Assembly (NCBI GenBank): GCA_964019425.1
Contig: OZ025817.1
Coordinates: 986,350-1,050,349, forward strand
Reading direction: 5' to 3'
DNA length: 64,000 nt
Source of the DNA: Flectonema sp. DT1601
Lineage: Eukaryota > Euglenozoa > Diplonemea > Diplonemida > Diplonemidae
Every line of letters starts with the position of its first letter. Within the stretch, counting starts at the first letter, position 1. The position numbers and the translations under genes are program-made. Under the pieces are notes generated by a model. It had not been told where the DNA came from. It worked only from the letters and a program-made list of their open reading frames with translations, and did no database searches. Below are positions 9,841-20,884 of the stretch, in pieces.

Positions 9841-12136
9841 ATGTTGATTGCCGCATCAAAGAAACTATTACCCCGCAGTATGCGGTTCATCACCCCAGAG
9901 GGTGGTCGTTATGGAAGAGTCGTTCAAGAAACATATTATGAAATTCCAGAACCGGAAGCCAAAGTTGAAAAGCGAACGGGAAGAATAAGATCTTTTGAAC
10001 TTGGTGTGACAAAGAGAGCATTAATAAATAGAAACAGACAGAGAATAGGTTTACCACCAGTACACAACTGGGTAAAGTTTACAAAAGAAGCTGTCAAAGT
10101 AAGAGATGAATTTATCGGATTAGATGATCCGAGAGCACAGCAACAAATAGAAAGAGAAAAGGCTGCGAAGTTAGGAAGCGTCAGACACCGTGCTCACATT
10201 AGTCACTCAAGAGATAGACCCATGTCACAATACTCTCAAACTTCAAGTATGCGTAGAAGTCCAGGGGGTCGAAGTCCTATGGAAACCATCGGTATGTGGA
10301 AACAATACAAAGACTGTATTAACGTCGCCCGCATCGTCAACGAAAGCAGCCGAGAAAGTGTTGCAGAAGCCCTAAAGAGCTTAGGACGACCAGTGCCAGC
10401 TGCAAAAATAAAGTACGTCCCGAGACCACCTGTTGTTGCTGTAATGGGTCATGTTGATCACGGGAAAACAACTCTCTTAGATACGTTGAGGAAAAGTAAC
10501 GTTGCTTCTGGTGAAGCTGGTGGAATTACACAGGCGATTGGTGCATTTCAAGTACCAGTAGCAGGATTTAGTCAAAAAGTTACATTTATTGATACTCCTG
10601 GACACGCTGCCTTCGAAACTATGAGAACAGCAGGCATCGTAGCCACAGATCTCGCTGTCTTGGTAGTATCAGTTATCGAAGGAGTACAGACTCAGACAAT
10701 TGAAGTAATCAAAAGTATTAAAAAGCATAATGTTCCAGTTGTTGTTGCTCTGAATAAGATTGATAGAAGTTTTAACATCGAAGAAGATGTGATCAAGGCG
10801 ATCAACGGACTCGAGGGTGAGGGAATTTCAGTCCACAACGGCGACGTTCAAGTCGTTCGAATAAGTGCACAGAAAGGTACGGGTATTGATGAGCTACTTG
10901 AGGCTATATCACTTGAAGCTGAAGTCTTAGAGCTGCGTTCTGCTGAACCTTGCAGAGCAGAGGCATACGTATTGGAAAGTAACACAACAACATCTCTCGA
11001 AGCTCGCTCAAACAAATTAGTCAACGTCATAGTAAAACGTGGCGTTCTCAAACCCGGCATGTCGATTGTCACTGGAGGAATTTTCACGACTATAAAAAAA
11101 CTTTTATCTGAATCTGGAGAAGTGTTAAAAGAAGCAACTCCATCACAGCCTTGTTTTATTGATGGTTTTAAACAATATACTCCTCATCCTAATAGTATAA
11201 TCGTTGATGCTGGTAGGAGAATTAAAAATGATGAATGGGGTAGGTTTTGGTCATGCTTTATCCACGCAAAGACAACAGAGGATAAATGGACTGAAGAAAC
11301 TGAGGGATTTACTCGAATGTTGTTTTGGAATGAACGACCTGATATTCCTGACGAGGCCTTGAAACCTTCTCAACGAAGAAGCGACGTTCCACACTTAAGA
11401 ATAATAATAAAAGCAAGCACTCAAGGAATGGCTGACGCTATGGATAACGCCATCCGCGCTATACCTGAACTTGATAAAGTACTTTGCAGAGTCATATCCA
11501 AAGGTGTTGGAAATATATCATCCCAAGACGGTGATTTGTACCTCGCCAGACCAGCAGAAACACTCATTGTCGGGTGTGGTGTCAAAGACGAGTCTCTTGA
11601 AGAAATGGAAAACGTTGTAATCGTTGATATCATTTATAAAATGATCGAAGCCGTTCATGAGAGAATGATATCATTCTACCCTCCAGTTGTGAAAGAGGTA
11701 GTCACAGGAACTGCAAAAGTAAAAAACACTTTCTCATTCTCAGGCGAGAAGAGTGGTAACGTCGCTGGTATGACAGTATCAAGCGGAGCTATTCAAACAA
11801 AACTACCACTTAGGGTCACAAGAGGTGAAACTGAAGTATTTATAAATATGAAAGGAAACTGTATCAAATCCCTACGACATCATAAAGAAGAGCGAGACTC
11901 TATTGAAGTCGGAATGGACTGCGGTTTGATCCTTGAAGATGGGTATGTTTTTTTTTTTTTTTTTTTTTTTTTTATAACCAAAATGTCTACTTACATTGAC
12001 AACCAATACCCAAAACAGATTCCTATTTGAAGAAGGAGACGTTGTTACTCAATTTAGAAGCGAATCTCAACCTGCCACGGTCGCTGCCATATTCAAAGAA
12101 GAACATCCTGAATACGCAAAACTGTGTGGATGGTAA
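9841..12136 (+). CDS. MTIF2: Mitochondrial translation initiation factor IF-2 (two exons)
   Basis: A bacterial-type IF-2 GTPase that delivers initiator tRNA to the small ribosomal subunit, here presumably mitochondrial. Exon 1 is 9841-11942 and exon 2 is 12019-12136; the intron 11943-12018 (76 nt) starts GTATGT, carries a run of about 27 T and ends CAAAACAG. Splicing restores LEDGFLFEEGDVV and ends in KLCGW, giving about 739 residues. G motifs: GHVDHGKTT (G1, ~residue 202), GGITQAIGAF (switch I), DTPGHAAFE (G3), NKID (G4), SAQKGTGIDELL (G5). Domain II-IV elements follow, including a C-terminal V(T)GTAKV / GETEVF region. The first ~190 residues are basic, without the long N domain of bacterial IF-2, and may include a targeting signal. 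AG at 9829-9839 precedes the ATG. Identification is firm; mitochondrial location is inferred. Confidence 0.95.
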
Positions 12137-12412
12137 GCTTGCTATTACATGAAGGGCCACCTGATTATAACTTGTATTTTTCTACATTTTTTTTTTTTTT
12201 TTTTTTTTTTCATTCTTCATTTTTTTAATATTTAGTTATCATAACAAAATTCGATTATTTGATGACGTGATGATGCTTGCCTTGCGGTCATTTTATTTCA
12301 TTCTGTTTAAGAAAAAAAAAAAAAAAAAAAAAACTCAAATGTTTTTTTTTTTTTTTTTTTTTTTTTGGAATGTTCTATGAGATTGGATTGTGTGTAGCCA
12401 TCATGTAATTCG

Positions 12413-12443
<31 letters not shown>

Positions 12444-12617
12444 TGTTTTGTTTTACCGGTTTTTATGTTCTTCGTTTCGTGCTACAACAAGGCTGCTTCT
12501 TGATGGACAGCTGTTAGCATTCTCATTCATCAATTTGAGTTTATTGCTCAAATGAGAAGGTAATCAAAGTTTTATATCACAATTTTCAGTAGATTTTTTT
12601 TTTCTCACACACAAAAG
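12137..12617 (+). other. Spacer with very long A and T runs
   Basis: At least five homopolymer runs of 18-28 bases (T, T, A, T, A) separate IF-2 from the next gene. There is no coding potential. An ATTTTCAG acceptor-like site lies at about 12590 and a CAAAAG directly before the next ATG. Confidence 0.7.
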
Positions 12618-13520
12618 ATGACAACCAAAGCTGGTTTAATAAAGAACAAGAACCAAGAACGTCTTCAACAAGGGATTAATGAGGTGGCATCTATGATGAA
12701 GGACCATGAGATTCGAAGAGTTAGACTTGAGGAAAAACTATCATTACAAAGTCGAAAAAAAGTTTTAGAAAAACACATGAATATCTGTTACACACGATGG
12801 TTTAGATTCGCATCACAAAATGCAAAGAGCAAACGAGACAAAACAAAGAAAAGTACCTCCACGAATATTATAATTCATGTAACAAAATTATCTACGTTGG
12901 GAATATTTTATAGAAAGCTTCATAATTGGGGTTGGTACAAATTGTCAATACCACGTAACAGAACCATACTTGAGGACCTTCAGACAGCTGTCAGTTGCAA
13001 TAAAGAACTTCGAAGTGAAGTTGAGTCGCTCGAAATTGTTCAGAAAGAAGCCCAGCGAAATGCCGAAACCCTAACTGAGAATTTTAATAATATCAAACAG
13101 GAACTTGGTACTGAAAAGAGAGGGAGGAGGTCATCGGAAATATCATTTCAAAAAGAATTGTTAGCAGCACGCGAACTACACTCAAAACAACAATACAACG
13201 AAGCAGCTGTCGAACAGGCTTTGAACGATGTGATTGAACAAAAGGTATCCAACATTCAATCGAGACAGGTGAGGTATACTTCCCCACAGGAACGGTCTCT
13301 TGTAGATGTTCGTTTGTCAAGTCCTAAATATCAAGAGCCTCACACAGTTGCTCTGGTTGATGTCCCGCGTCACTTGAATACTAATGCAGGGCTTCTTGTT
13401 GGATCTCCGATGCTCAGACCTCACAGCAACTCACCAAGTTATTCAACAGAAAGAATGATCAAATCACTACAAAGACATCGAAAGCAAAGCTGGAAACAAA
13501 AAGTATCTGCTGTTCGATAG
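12618..13520 (+). CDS. Coiled-coil protein with aromatic-basic (Sfi1-like) motifs
   Basis: A 300-residue protein that I do not recognise by family. The N-terminal half has helices with two aromatic-basic motifs, CYTRWFRFASQNAK (~residue 55) and FYRKLHNWGWYKL (~residue 95). These recall the repeated RW..F / FYRKL units found in some protist and Sfi1-like cytoskeletal proteins. Residues ~118-215 are a charged coiled coil (LRSEVESLEIVQKEAQ and following). The tail is Ser/Pro-rich and ends in basic residues (RHRKQSWKQK). No signal peptide or membrane helix is present. A cytoskeletal or basal-body role is only a guess. The start is the first ATG after an acceptor-like AG. Confidence 0.7.
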   Translation: MTTKAGLIKNKNQERLQQGINEVASMMKDHEIRRVRLEEKLSLQSRKKVLEKHMNICYTRWFRFASQNAKSKRDKTKKSTSTNIIIHVTKLSTLGIFYRKLHNWGWYKLSIPRNRTILEDLQTAVSCNKELRSEVESLEIVQKEAQRNAETLTENFNNIKQELGTEKRGRRSSEISFQKELLAARELHSKQQYNEAAVEQALNDVIEQKVSNIQSRQVRYTSPQERSLVDVRLSSPKYQEPHTVALVDVPRHLNTNAGLLVGSPMLRPHSNSPSYSTERMIKSLQRHRKQSWKQKVSAVR

Positions 13521-14294
13521 AAATGCCAACAACTCAACATTTTTTTTGCTCAATTTCTTCTCTTAAAAGTGTCCTTAATAAGAGTTTCACTTAATATTAT
13601 TTTCTTTTATACACCAATCTAACCCTTGTTGTTAGACATGATTGGGAGTAGCAAGGCGTCAACTAAAGTGATGCCTTGGCGAGTCCAATAATCATCCAAT
13701 TTTTCTTTTTCATTTAAGAGAACCCGTGTATGGCTGATTTGTAGGGGCGTTGCAACCGTGATCTTATGAAGTGAAGTCAATCAACCTCTCCTGATGAAAT
13801 TTTTTCTTTTTTTTTTAGGATCTCTTTTTTTTTTGGGTCTTTAACTTTAATTCATTTTATTTTTTTTATTATGTTGTCAATTTATAAAACCGTCCTTCCT
13901 TCTTTTTTTTTCTTCTTCTTCTTTCCTCCTCCTCACTGGATATGAGCCAGAATTAATAATTATTTCTGCTGCTTGTCGAACGTCTTAACGATTCGCGTGT
14001 TACTGAATCAGTTCTCGTAGGTGAGAGCTGCAGGGGCTACCCCAATACTATTTTTCTTCTACTGAACTGACTGTTCTTATCTACCTAAACTAATGTGCAG
14101 CTCTATGGCTGTGTGTGTGTTTCGTTTTTTCTTTGCCCTCTACGCAAGTGATTAAACTGAGTGTTTGTGATACCTCTTTTTTGACAAAAAAAAAAAAAAA
14201 AACTTTTAACCGAAAGAAGTGAAATTTTTGTTGTGATTTTCGCTGCTTGCAAGCCGTCTCTAACACTGTCTGCTCGCGTGGGCGGTGGGTTTAG

Positions 14295-14436
14295 GTAGTC
14301 ATTTGTTCCAGGTTATCCTACGTCTCTTATCGTCTGTGAGAGTCTCACGGTTGCTGGTAGCGATATAACTGTTACTCTGTGAGCTTTTCCTGGATTTTGG
14401 CTTCCTAGGCTTCGTAAATAAATAATAAATAAATAA
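14295..14436 (+). repeat. Short dispersed SINE-like repeat, copy 1
   Basis: This shares, in order, GTAGTCATTTGTT, GTCTCTTATCGTCTGTGAGA, GTCTCACGGTT, GAGCTTTTCCTG and TTTTGGCTTCCTAGGCTTCG with a second copy 3 kb away. It ends in an (AAAT)n-type tail (TAAATAAATAATAAATAAATAA). An ordered block with a simple A-rich tail looks like a short retroposed element (SINE-like). No pol III A/B boxes are clear by eye. Confidence 0.65.
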
Positions 14437-17366
14437 GTCAGTTTGGTTTAAGGTAAACAAACAAAACCAAGAAACTTGATTAAATGCGAGAAGATGTTTG
14501 CCGCAAGTAGTCACTTTAAGAGAAAAGACTTTTTGTTTTGTTCTTAAAAAGTTGAAAACAACAAATAGACAAGCATCTATCGTGTTTATATAATTATTAC
14601 TTTTTAAAGAGGTTTTTGTTTGACTTTAACGAACTTGTTCTTTTCCCGTTCTTATACTGCGAATATACGTCGTGTGAAAAAAAAAAAGTATCGTCTTTCC
14701 CCTTTTTGTCGGTTCACCTTGTAATTATCTGTATAAACGAAGGTAAAAAAAAAAAAAAAAAATTTCGACAAATGCTTTCAGGATGCTTAATTCTAATGCT
14801 ATTCTTAAGTTATGTACCGAGTGCAATCTATTTTTATCTTTTACTTTTTTTTATGGCTACTGTTCTTTAAAAAAAAAAAAAAAAATGAAAGCTTTATCTT
14901 CTGTCATATTTATTATTTTTTTCTCTAAGTCAACTATCATCTCCCCCTCACTCGCCTTTCTTCCTCCTTTGCATTGAAGGAAATTAATAAATGTTTTGAC
15001 CGTATGCGTACGTACTGCGTAATCCTCAGGTTTTGGTTGGAAAGTTGTTTTCACTTTTAAAAGCATTTTCTTGATGGAAAAAAAAAAAAAAAAAAAATAC
15101 TAGTATCACGCTGTCAGGTTATATTCCCTTACTAATTTCTTTTTTGTGATGAATTGGTGATGGCGATTTTCCAAAACAATTGTTGTGGAATTGGGTTTTT
15201 TCTCTTTTTTGTTTTTTCTTCTTCCTCCTCTACTCTCTTTCCAAATGACGACGACTTTGGTTTTTTTTTTTTTTACGTATCGCGATGTGGATCGGTTTTT
15301 TTTTTTTTTTTTTTTTTTTTAAAACTAAAATGACATTTTATTAGTTATCGCTGTGCCTCATGTTATTAGTGGTCTTCAGGATTAGCATGGGGGGAGGGGG
15401 AGGGGTGTTTACATTATTCCATTCAATAGAAGTTTATAATTATTTTTAAATTAACCTCCCCGCCATTTCTTTTCCAAATGTCTCTCTCTTGGGTATTTCC
15501 TTCAGTGCTATCCGCCTTCTCTCTCTTATCTTATCTTATTTAACAAATCAGCCTGAAGGGGGTTGGCATCAAAGTGTTTTCCATTGTTCTAGTAGTGAAT
15601 ATTTGTTATTATGTAATAATTAAATACTAACCAGTAAATATCTTCCTTTCTCATTCGAAACCAAGAAAAGGTAAACTGCTGGAGGGGCAACGCTTGCCGA
15701 TACAATTGGTATTATTTTAACGTTCTCAGAAGCTTCCAAGTGCGAAAGCAGTCAACGGATGTCATCGGTGGTAGAGTCTCCCCTTCCCAACAGACAGTTA
15801 TCAGTAATATAAGTGGGGTTTTTTTATTTTGTATTTTACAAAAAAAAAAAAAAAAAAAAAGTTGAAATATCACTTTGTTCTCTTAACTTATATTTATAAA
15901 AATGTTTTGGGTAAGGTAATCAGGCACTACTACTACCCCTGGATTCACTTCATTGGGTGTCGTAGGTTGAAGTTTTTTATTTATTTATTATTTTTTAAAC
16001 GTGATTTTAATACGATAAAGGAGTGCACTTTTAAATTATGGATCTAGTTCTATTTGTTCTATGCAAATTATCTATTGCGTTGAAGACGTTTATCGCTTTA
16101 CTGATGTGTATTCGAGTCAAACGCGTCTTATATATTTTTTTCTTCATACACCTTGTTTTATAGGACATTACGTGTGCTACTCTATATCAGTTCGCACCGT
16201 GTGATTTTTTTTATTTTATTTTTTTGCATTCTACTGTAGGGAACAGACCCCCCTTTTACATTTATATAGAAATTTAGAAGGGGGGAAAAAAAAAAAAAAA
16301 AGTCATTTTTTTTGTTATATTTTCTTAACTGGTTTGTATGCAGTACAACATTCGTCATCCGCTTCAATTTTTTGTTTTATTTTTTTTTTTTAAAAAACCA
16401 CTTTGAAGAATCGATTCTTCGACGACATATCTGTGGTGCAATTAGCAATTAATTATTTCCCCCCTTTTTTTTTTTTTTTTGTTACTCTCTTTTTCTTTGT
16501 CGAAAAGAAAAAAAATAAAAATAAAAAGAAAGCCACATAACAGTAAGCTTCGTACATAATTTGAAGATTTTCAAAAAAATAAAAAAAAAAATAAAAAAAA
16601 AAAGAGAGTTCATCAGCCTTCTCTCTGAGAGTTCTAAACGAAAGGATCAAAGAAGGAATAAATAAAATATAAAGTTACGTAGCATTCCGTGGGAGGGAAA
16701 CTCGTTCAGAATGTTGCGTTCGATTAAGAAAAGACTTCTTTTTGGGCTTTGACCCACAGAGCTTTTTCGATATCTTTATATTGGTTTTGTTTTCTATTAT
16801 TTTTCTTAAATAATGTTTAAAAACACATTGTGATTCTCTCTGCAAAACCTGCGTTCCTACTTTGATGTACACCATCCTCTTGGGGAAAATATTTCTTTCC
16901 CCTTTTTTTTTTTTTTTTTTTTTCCCCCCACAACCAAGAATCTCGGTGTTGTAGCAATATCAAGTAATCTCACTGACGGGCGTTCCTAAATATCGTGAGA
17001 GCCTTAGACCCCCTTGATTTCCATAATTTTTTTTATTCTTTTTGTACCTACAAAACCTATTGTCCGGGTAGAAAGAATTACCGTAAACCCTATTCCTTCG
17101 TTAGGATATGTAATGGTTGCGCACACAAACAAAACAAAACAAAATGTGATTAAAAAAAAAGTTTTAAAAAAGAAAAGAAAAAAAAAGTGAAGTTTGGCCG
17201 ATCCTGTTTTTCTACCTATACTCTAATTGGAGTACATGTCAAGGCCGGTGAACACTATTTAATTATTATTATTATTATTTTTTTTTTTTTTTTGGTTCAC
17301 AACGAAACCCATATCATTTGTAAGCACAAAGATTTATATTTTTCCTCCGATGACATTAATAATAAA

Positions 17367-17478
17367 GTAGTCAGTTGTTTAAGTCTCTTATCATCTGTGA
17401 GAGTCTCACGGTTACCCTGTGTTGAGCTTTTCCTGACTTTTGGCTTCCTAGGCTTCGTAAAATAAATAAATAAAATAA
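17367..17478 (+). repeat. Short dispersed SINE-like repeat, copy 2
   Basis: The second copy of the element at 14.3 kb, in the same orientation, with a ~20-bp internal deletion relative to copy 1 (GGTTACCCTGTGTTGAGC against the longer GGTTGCTGGTAG...). It ends in the same (AAAT)n tail. The shared core GTCTCTTATC(A/G)TCTGTGA through CTAGGCTTCGTAAA is over 85% identical by eye. Confidence 0.65.
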
Positions 17479-18149
17479 TTTTACCAAAAAACAATGTTCT
17501 TCACCCCCCTCCTCCTTTTTTTTTTCTTTTCAGAATAAAAAAAAAAAAAAAAAAAATAAATAAAAAAAATATCAAGCTTAATGAAAGTAGGAGATCGCAA
17601 TAAATAATTTGTCGAGAGCAAAAAGAATACAACGAATCTAATAAAAGAATTCTGATTCTGACAATGAAAAAAAAAAAAAGAAAAATTCTCAATTTCTAAT
17701 AATCTTACACACGAGATAGTGTAGGCTTTTAATTTGAGATGATTAGAATCCCGACTTTCAGTGAGTTTGAGGAACGCTTCTGTTTTTTTGATTACCAGAA
17801 ATAACTCAGAAATCTCTTCCGACAAATATCTGCTTCCAACAGCCTTGTGTCTATCGGACAAACAAATTGTTTATCCGAAATCACAATGTTGCTTCCCTCT
17901 CTTATTTTCGTCACCGTTCTGATTCGGATATTACTGTCGTTGATTTGATTAATTAAGTGTACTTTAATAAAAAAAATTTAATCTCCCGGCATTAGTCACA
18001 TGGGATTCACTGCGGTATTAGTTTTTTTTTTTTTTTTTTTTTTTTTTTGTACAAATAAAACTTTTTCCTTTTTTCCAACAACAGTAATAACATGTAAACC
18101 CTGGGTATCGTTACCATGGGTATTTCCACCCCACAGGGACCTCAGAATT

Positions 18150-18653
18150 ATGATGCCAGTCGGTCTAACACAACTCGAACAGGAGGTAACTTCAGCATTG
18201 AGAAACCTAGAGAGGGAAAGAAAGATAGAAGAGGGAAGACATCTACCAATTCACACGGGAGGAAGTATAAAAGGAATCTCAAACAGAATATCACTAACAT
18301 CGGTGGAGGAACAGATTGAAGCGGCTTTGCAAGATCTCGAAAGGGAAGTGGAGGTGGAATTGAATTGGGATCACGAGAACACCATCGACACCACTACTCA
18401 GAATGAGGATCTTTTAATTTGTTCACAAATATCACAAAATTCATCTTTGAGCTGTTTAAGTACATTTATCGCCACTCCCTCTGATCGTATTAGGGTCACT
18501 GGCAGCCTCTACATTCGAAGTGTAGGTAAAGATTCTCTTTCACACTTGATAGGAAGACAAATTACATCTGTCGAAGGTCACTCAGTGGAAACAAGACAAC
18601 AATTGCAAAGCCAATTGAAGAGCAAGAGAGCTGTGCTGATTGAGTTTAAGTAA
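18150..18653 (+). CDS. Small coiled-coil protein with PDZ-like C-terminus
   Basis: The frame is open from 18000, but its first 50 codons are poly-Phe plus a leader ending at a CCCCACAG acceptor (18136). The ATG pair at 18150 is the likely start, giving 167 residues. The front has two similar helices, LTQLEQEVTSALRNLERE and VEEQIEAALQDLEREVE, spaced ~50 residues apart and probably duplicated. The last ~60 residues (GSLYIRSVGKDSLSHLIGRQ, then ITSVEGHSVETRQQL and AVLIEF) look like the second half of a PDZ fold: a G-R/D-x-I-x-x-V-x-G turn, helix and final strand. The PDZ call is by pattern only. The cellular role is unknown. Confidence 0.65.
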   Translation: MMPVGLTQLEQEVTSALRNLERERKIEEGRHLPIHTGGSIKGISNRISLTSVEEQIEAALQDLEREVEVELNWDHENTIDTTTQNEDLLICSQISQNSSLSCLSTFIATPSDRIRVTGSLYIRSVGKDSLSHLIGRQITSVEGHSVETRQQLQSQLKSKRAVLIEFK

Positions 18654-18784
18654 CAGAATGGTTACTACTGTCCTTCTATACCATCTTTAAGTAGTAATAC
18701 GAAGACTGGCTATCTTATTTCAACTATTTATCTACTTCACTTCTACAGATGATGTAATCAAGACGATGCGAGCTGTTAAAAGTA

Positions 18785-19861
18785 ATGAAACACTCCAAAA
18801 GTATAATAATTCACTCTTCCATTATTAGATATGCGAACACTGATAATCATATGATAGCTAAACCGAGAGAGGCTGTTCACGTTGAGAAGGACATCATCAC
18901 AGTCCATGTAACGGTTCCATCAAAGTCTTCAGAACATGTTATTGAAATCGATAGAAAAGCAACCGTCCAGCAGTTAAAAAAAGAAATCCGCGAAGCGTCT
19001 GAAATGAGTGAACGAGATCAGCTCCTGAGATGGGAAGATGTAGAACTACAACCAGTCGTCGCAAGACTTGCTACGTTAATACCTTTGGATGTCAAAGAGA
19101 TTTGGATCGTAGCTGAGGTTAGTCCAAAAGCAATAGCAAGACAGAAATTAGTGTCACTCGGATTCACCTTCGGCAGTGAAGAAATGTTTAGAGCTGCCAA
19201 AGAAGGAAATGTTCCTATCGTCATGCTTCAAATAGACGGTGGTATGGACGTCAACGTAAAGCAGTACACTGAAGGCTGGGCCTGTCTAGCCACTGCCGCC
19301 GACCATGGACATATTGACCTCGTAAATGCTCTTCTGGAACGTGGAGCAGATGTGAATCAAAGAATGTCGAATAATTGCACAGCTTTGATGACTGCGTCAG
19401 ACTCTGGAAGAATAGAAATAATGAAAATCTTATTGGATAATGGTGCAGACTTAAGCGCTGCTGCCAAAGGTTGGACCCCTCTCATGTACGCTGCGAAAAA
19501 CAATCAACGAGAAGCAGTTGAATTACTTCTCAAACGCGGAGCTGATATAAATACGGATAATGGAGGTTTGTTTTTATTATTCTCTTAACACTTGGTCGAG
19601 TCTTTTCACATAATATTTAAAAAGATAATACAAAAAAAAAAAAAAAAAAAAAAAAAAACAACAACAGGCTGGACAGCATTAAAGGTTGCTAAATGCTGCA
19701 AACACTTTGATCTCGCCACCTACCTGGAAACTCGGGGAGCTGTTGGCACAGAACCAGTTCGAAAGAAGATGAAAAGAAGGAAAAGTCGTAAGAGTATCCT
19801 TGGAGACGCTGTAGAAAAGCTACCGGGCAGCACACCATCAACTGCTGTAAATATGAGGTAG
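18785..19861 (+). CDS. Ubiquitin-like domain + ankyrin repeats (two exons)
   Basis: Exon 1 is 18785-19565 and exon 2 is 19668-19861, separated by a 102-nt intron (GTTTGT ... ACAACAG) holding a run of about 27 A. The join gives DINTDNGGWTALKVA, an exact ankyrin consensus, which confirms the splice. The total is about 324 residues; the in-frame ATG at 18851 is an alternative start. Residues ~35-115 form a ubiquitin-like fold (ITVHVTVPSK..., ATVQQLKKEI, LLRWEDVELQP, then DVKEIWIV). Four to five ankyrin repeats follow (LLERGADVNQ, LLDNGADLSA, LLKRGADINT). The C-terminus is basic (RKKMKRRKSRKS), possibly a nuclear signal. It is probably an adaptor linking ubiquitin-type interactions to partner proteins. 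The neighbouring gene at 20885 has the same domain order. Confidence 0.85.
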
Positions 19862-20093
19862 CATACTAAGCTGTCGTATTTGCTACTTTATGTATTGTGA
19901 TGTGTATTTCTTGGGTTGGGGATGGTGAGTTTGTGGCTTTACAGCCAATGTTTTCGTTCTTTGCTTGTAATTGATATATTTACACGATCTGTGCGCCTTT
20001 TTCGTTGTGTGGAAACACTTTTTTTTTTTGCTCTAAGCTTGAAAAAAAAAAAAATGCCACTTACATTTATAATCCACTACAGTAATAAATAAA

Positions 20094-20545
20094 ATGAATG
20101 CGATTCGTCGGGTTCTTCCACGACCAAGCTGCTCAGTACTTGTGCAACAACGTAGATGGGACAGTGTGATGTACCGTGACCTCTCAAGTAGGATACCTAC
20201 AAGTAAAAATAGACCTGGATCTATTGTTCGCTCAGCACTCCGAGATACTGATCAGAAATGGGATCCTGACTGGCAGTTCAGACACATGAACGTCGGTACA
20301 GAAAGACTAATGAAAGACCTAGATGAGAATGAATCTTCAAAACGTATTTTAACTTACAAACTTGAGAGGTATGATCTAACCTGACTCTTTACGACTTGTC
20401 TTTACTTTCACCTGCTAACTCAGTTTTATTATAATTTAATCATCAAAACAGAATGGACTACTCTGTCCGTGAGATGCGCAGCGGAACTGCTCCTCCACCA
20501 GCAGCTCGGGAAATATCAACAAATATAACACTTGACTTGTTGTAG
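20094..20545 (+). CDS. Small probable mitochondrial protein (two exons)
   Basis: Exon 1 is 20094-20368 and exon 2 is 20452-20545; the 83-nt intron begins GTATGA and ends ATCAAAACAG. The join AG|A gives ...KLERMDYSVREMR and a 122-residue protein. The first ~25 residues (MNAIRRVLPRPSCSVLVQQR) are basic, hydroxylated and amphipathic, with an RRW boundary, like a mitochondrial targeting peptide. The rest is charged, with WDPDWQFRHMNVG and a short tail. I do not recognise the family. A CCACTACAG acceptor lies 12 nt before the ATG. Confidence 0.75.
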
Positions 20546-20884
20546 TGACTCCGGATGGTCATGTATTTGTGTTTAATAATGACAAGCGCCACTGAGCGTT
20601 CCTCAATTTATCTTCAGGGGATGGTTTATGTTACAAAAGTACATCTTATTCGGTGAATACTTTATGTGAAGACAACTACCCAACATGTATGAAAAATGCG
20701 CATTTTTTTTTTTTTTTTTTTTTCATTCTTTTTTTTTTGCTAAGGTTTTACGCAGTGTGGCGCAACCGATGAATTCAAAGGACAAGTCAGGTCTTTACTT
20801 GTAATTCGTAATAAGTTGTCAACTAATTTTCTTTTTTTTCGAAACTAAACAGAGTTGGGTTGGGAGAGGAGAGTAATCCTCTGT

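Larger units (their letters stand above)
13521..18149 (+). other. 4.6-kb gene-free region
   Basis: I find no conserved coding sequence on either strand. The region is built of poly-T/poly-A runs, TC-rich stretches and simple A/T repeats. Small open frames exist but consist of homopolymer-encoded Phe/Lys and show no domain. Two copies of a ~115-140 bp repeat are described separately. The last part (about 18020-18136: a long T run, then CCACCCCACAG) forms the splice-acceptor region of the next gene. Confidence 0.6.

Noticed and set aside
16440-17700. Possible coding exons between long T/A runs
   Set aside because: The products are almost wholly Phe/Lys/Asn and no splice pair links them into a protein.
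13521-18149. Numerous 60-130 codon open frames in the gene desert
   Set aside because: All are driven by poly-T/poly-A runs and A/T repeats; neither strand shows a domain or splice-consistent exon chain.
18000-18149. Upstream start at 18000 giving a poly-Phe N-terminus
   Set aside because: The T run plus CCCCACAG is a splice-acceptor region; the ATG at 18150 is the sensible start.
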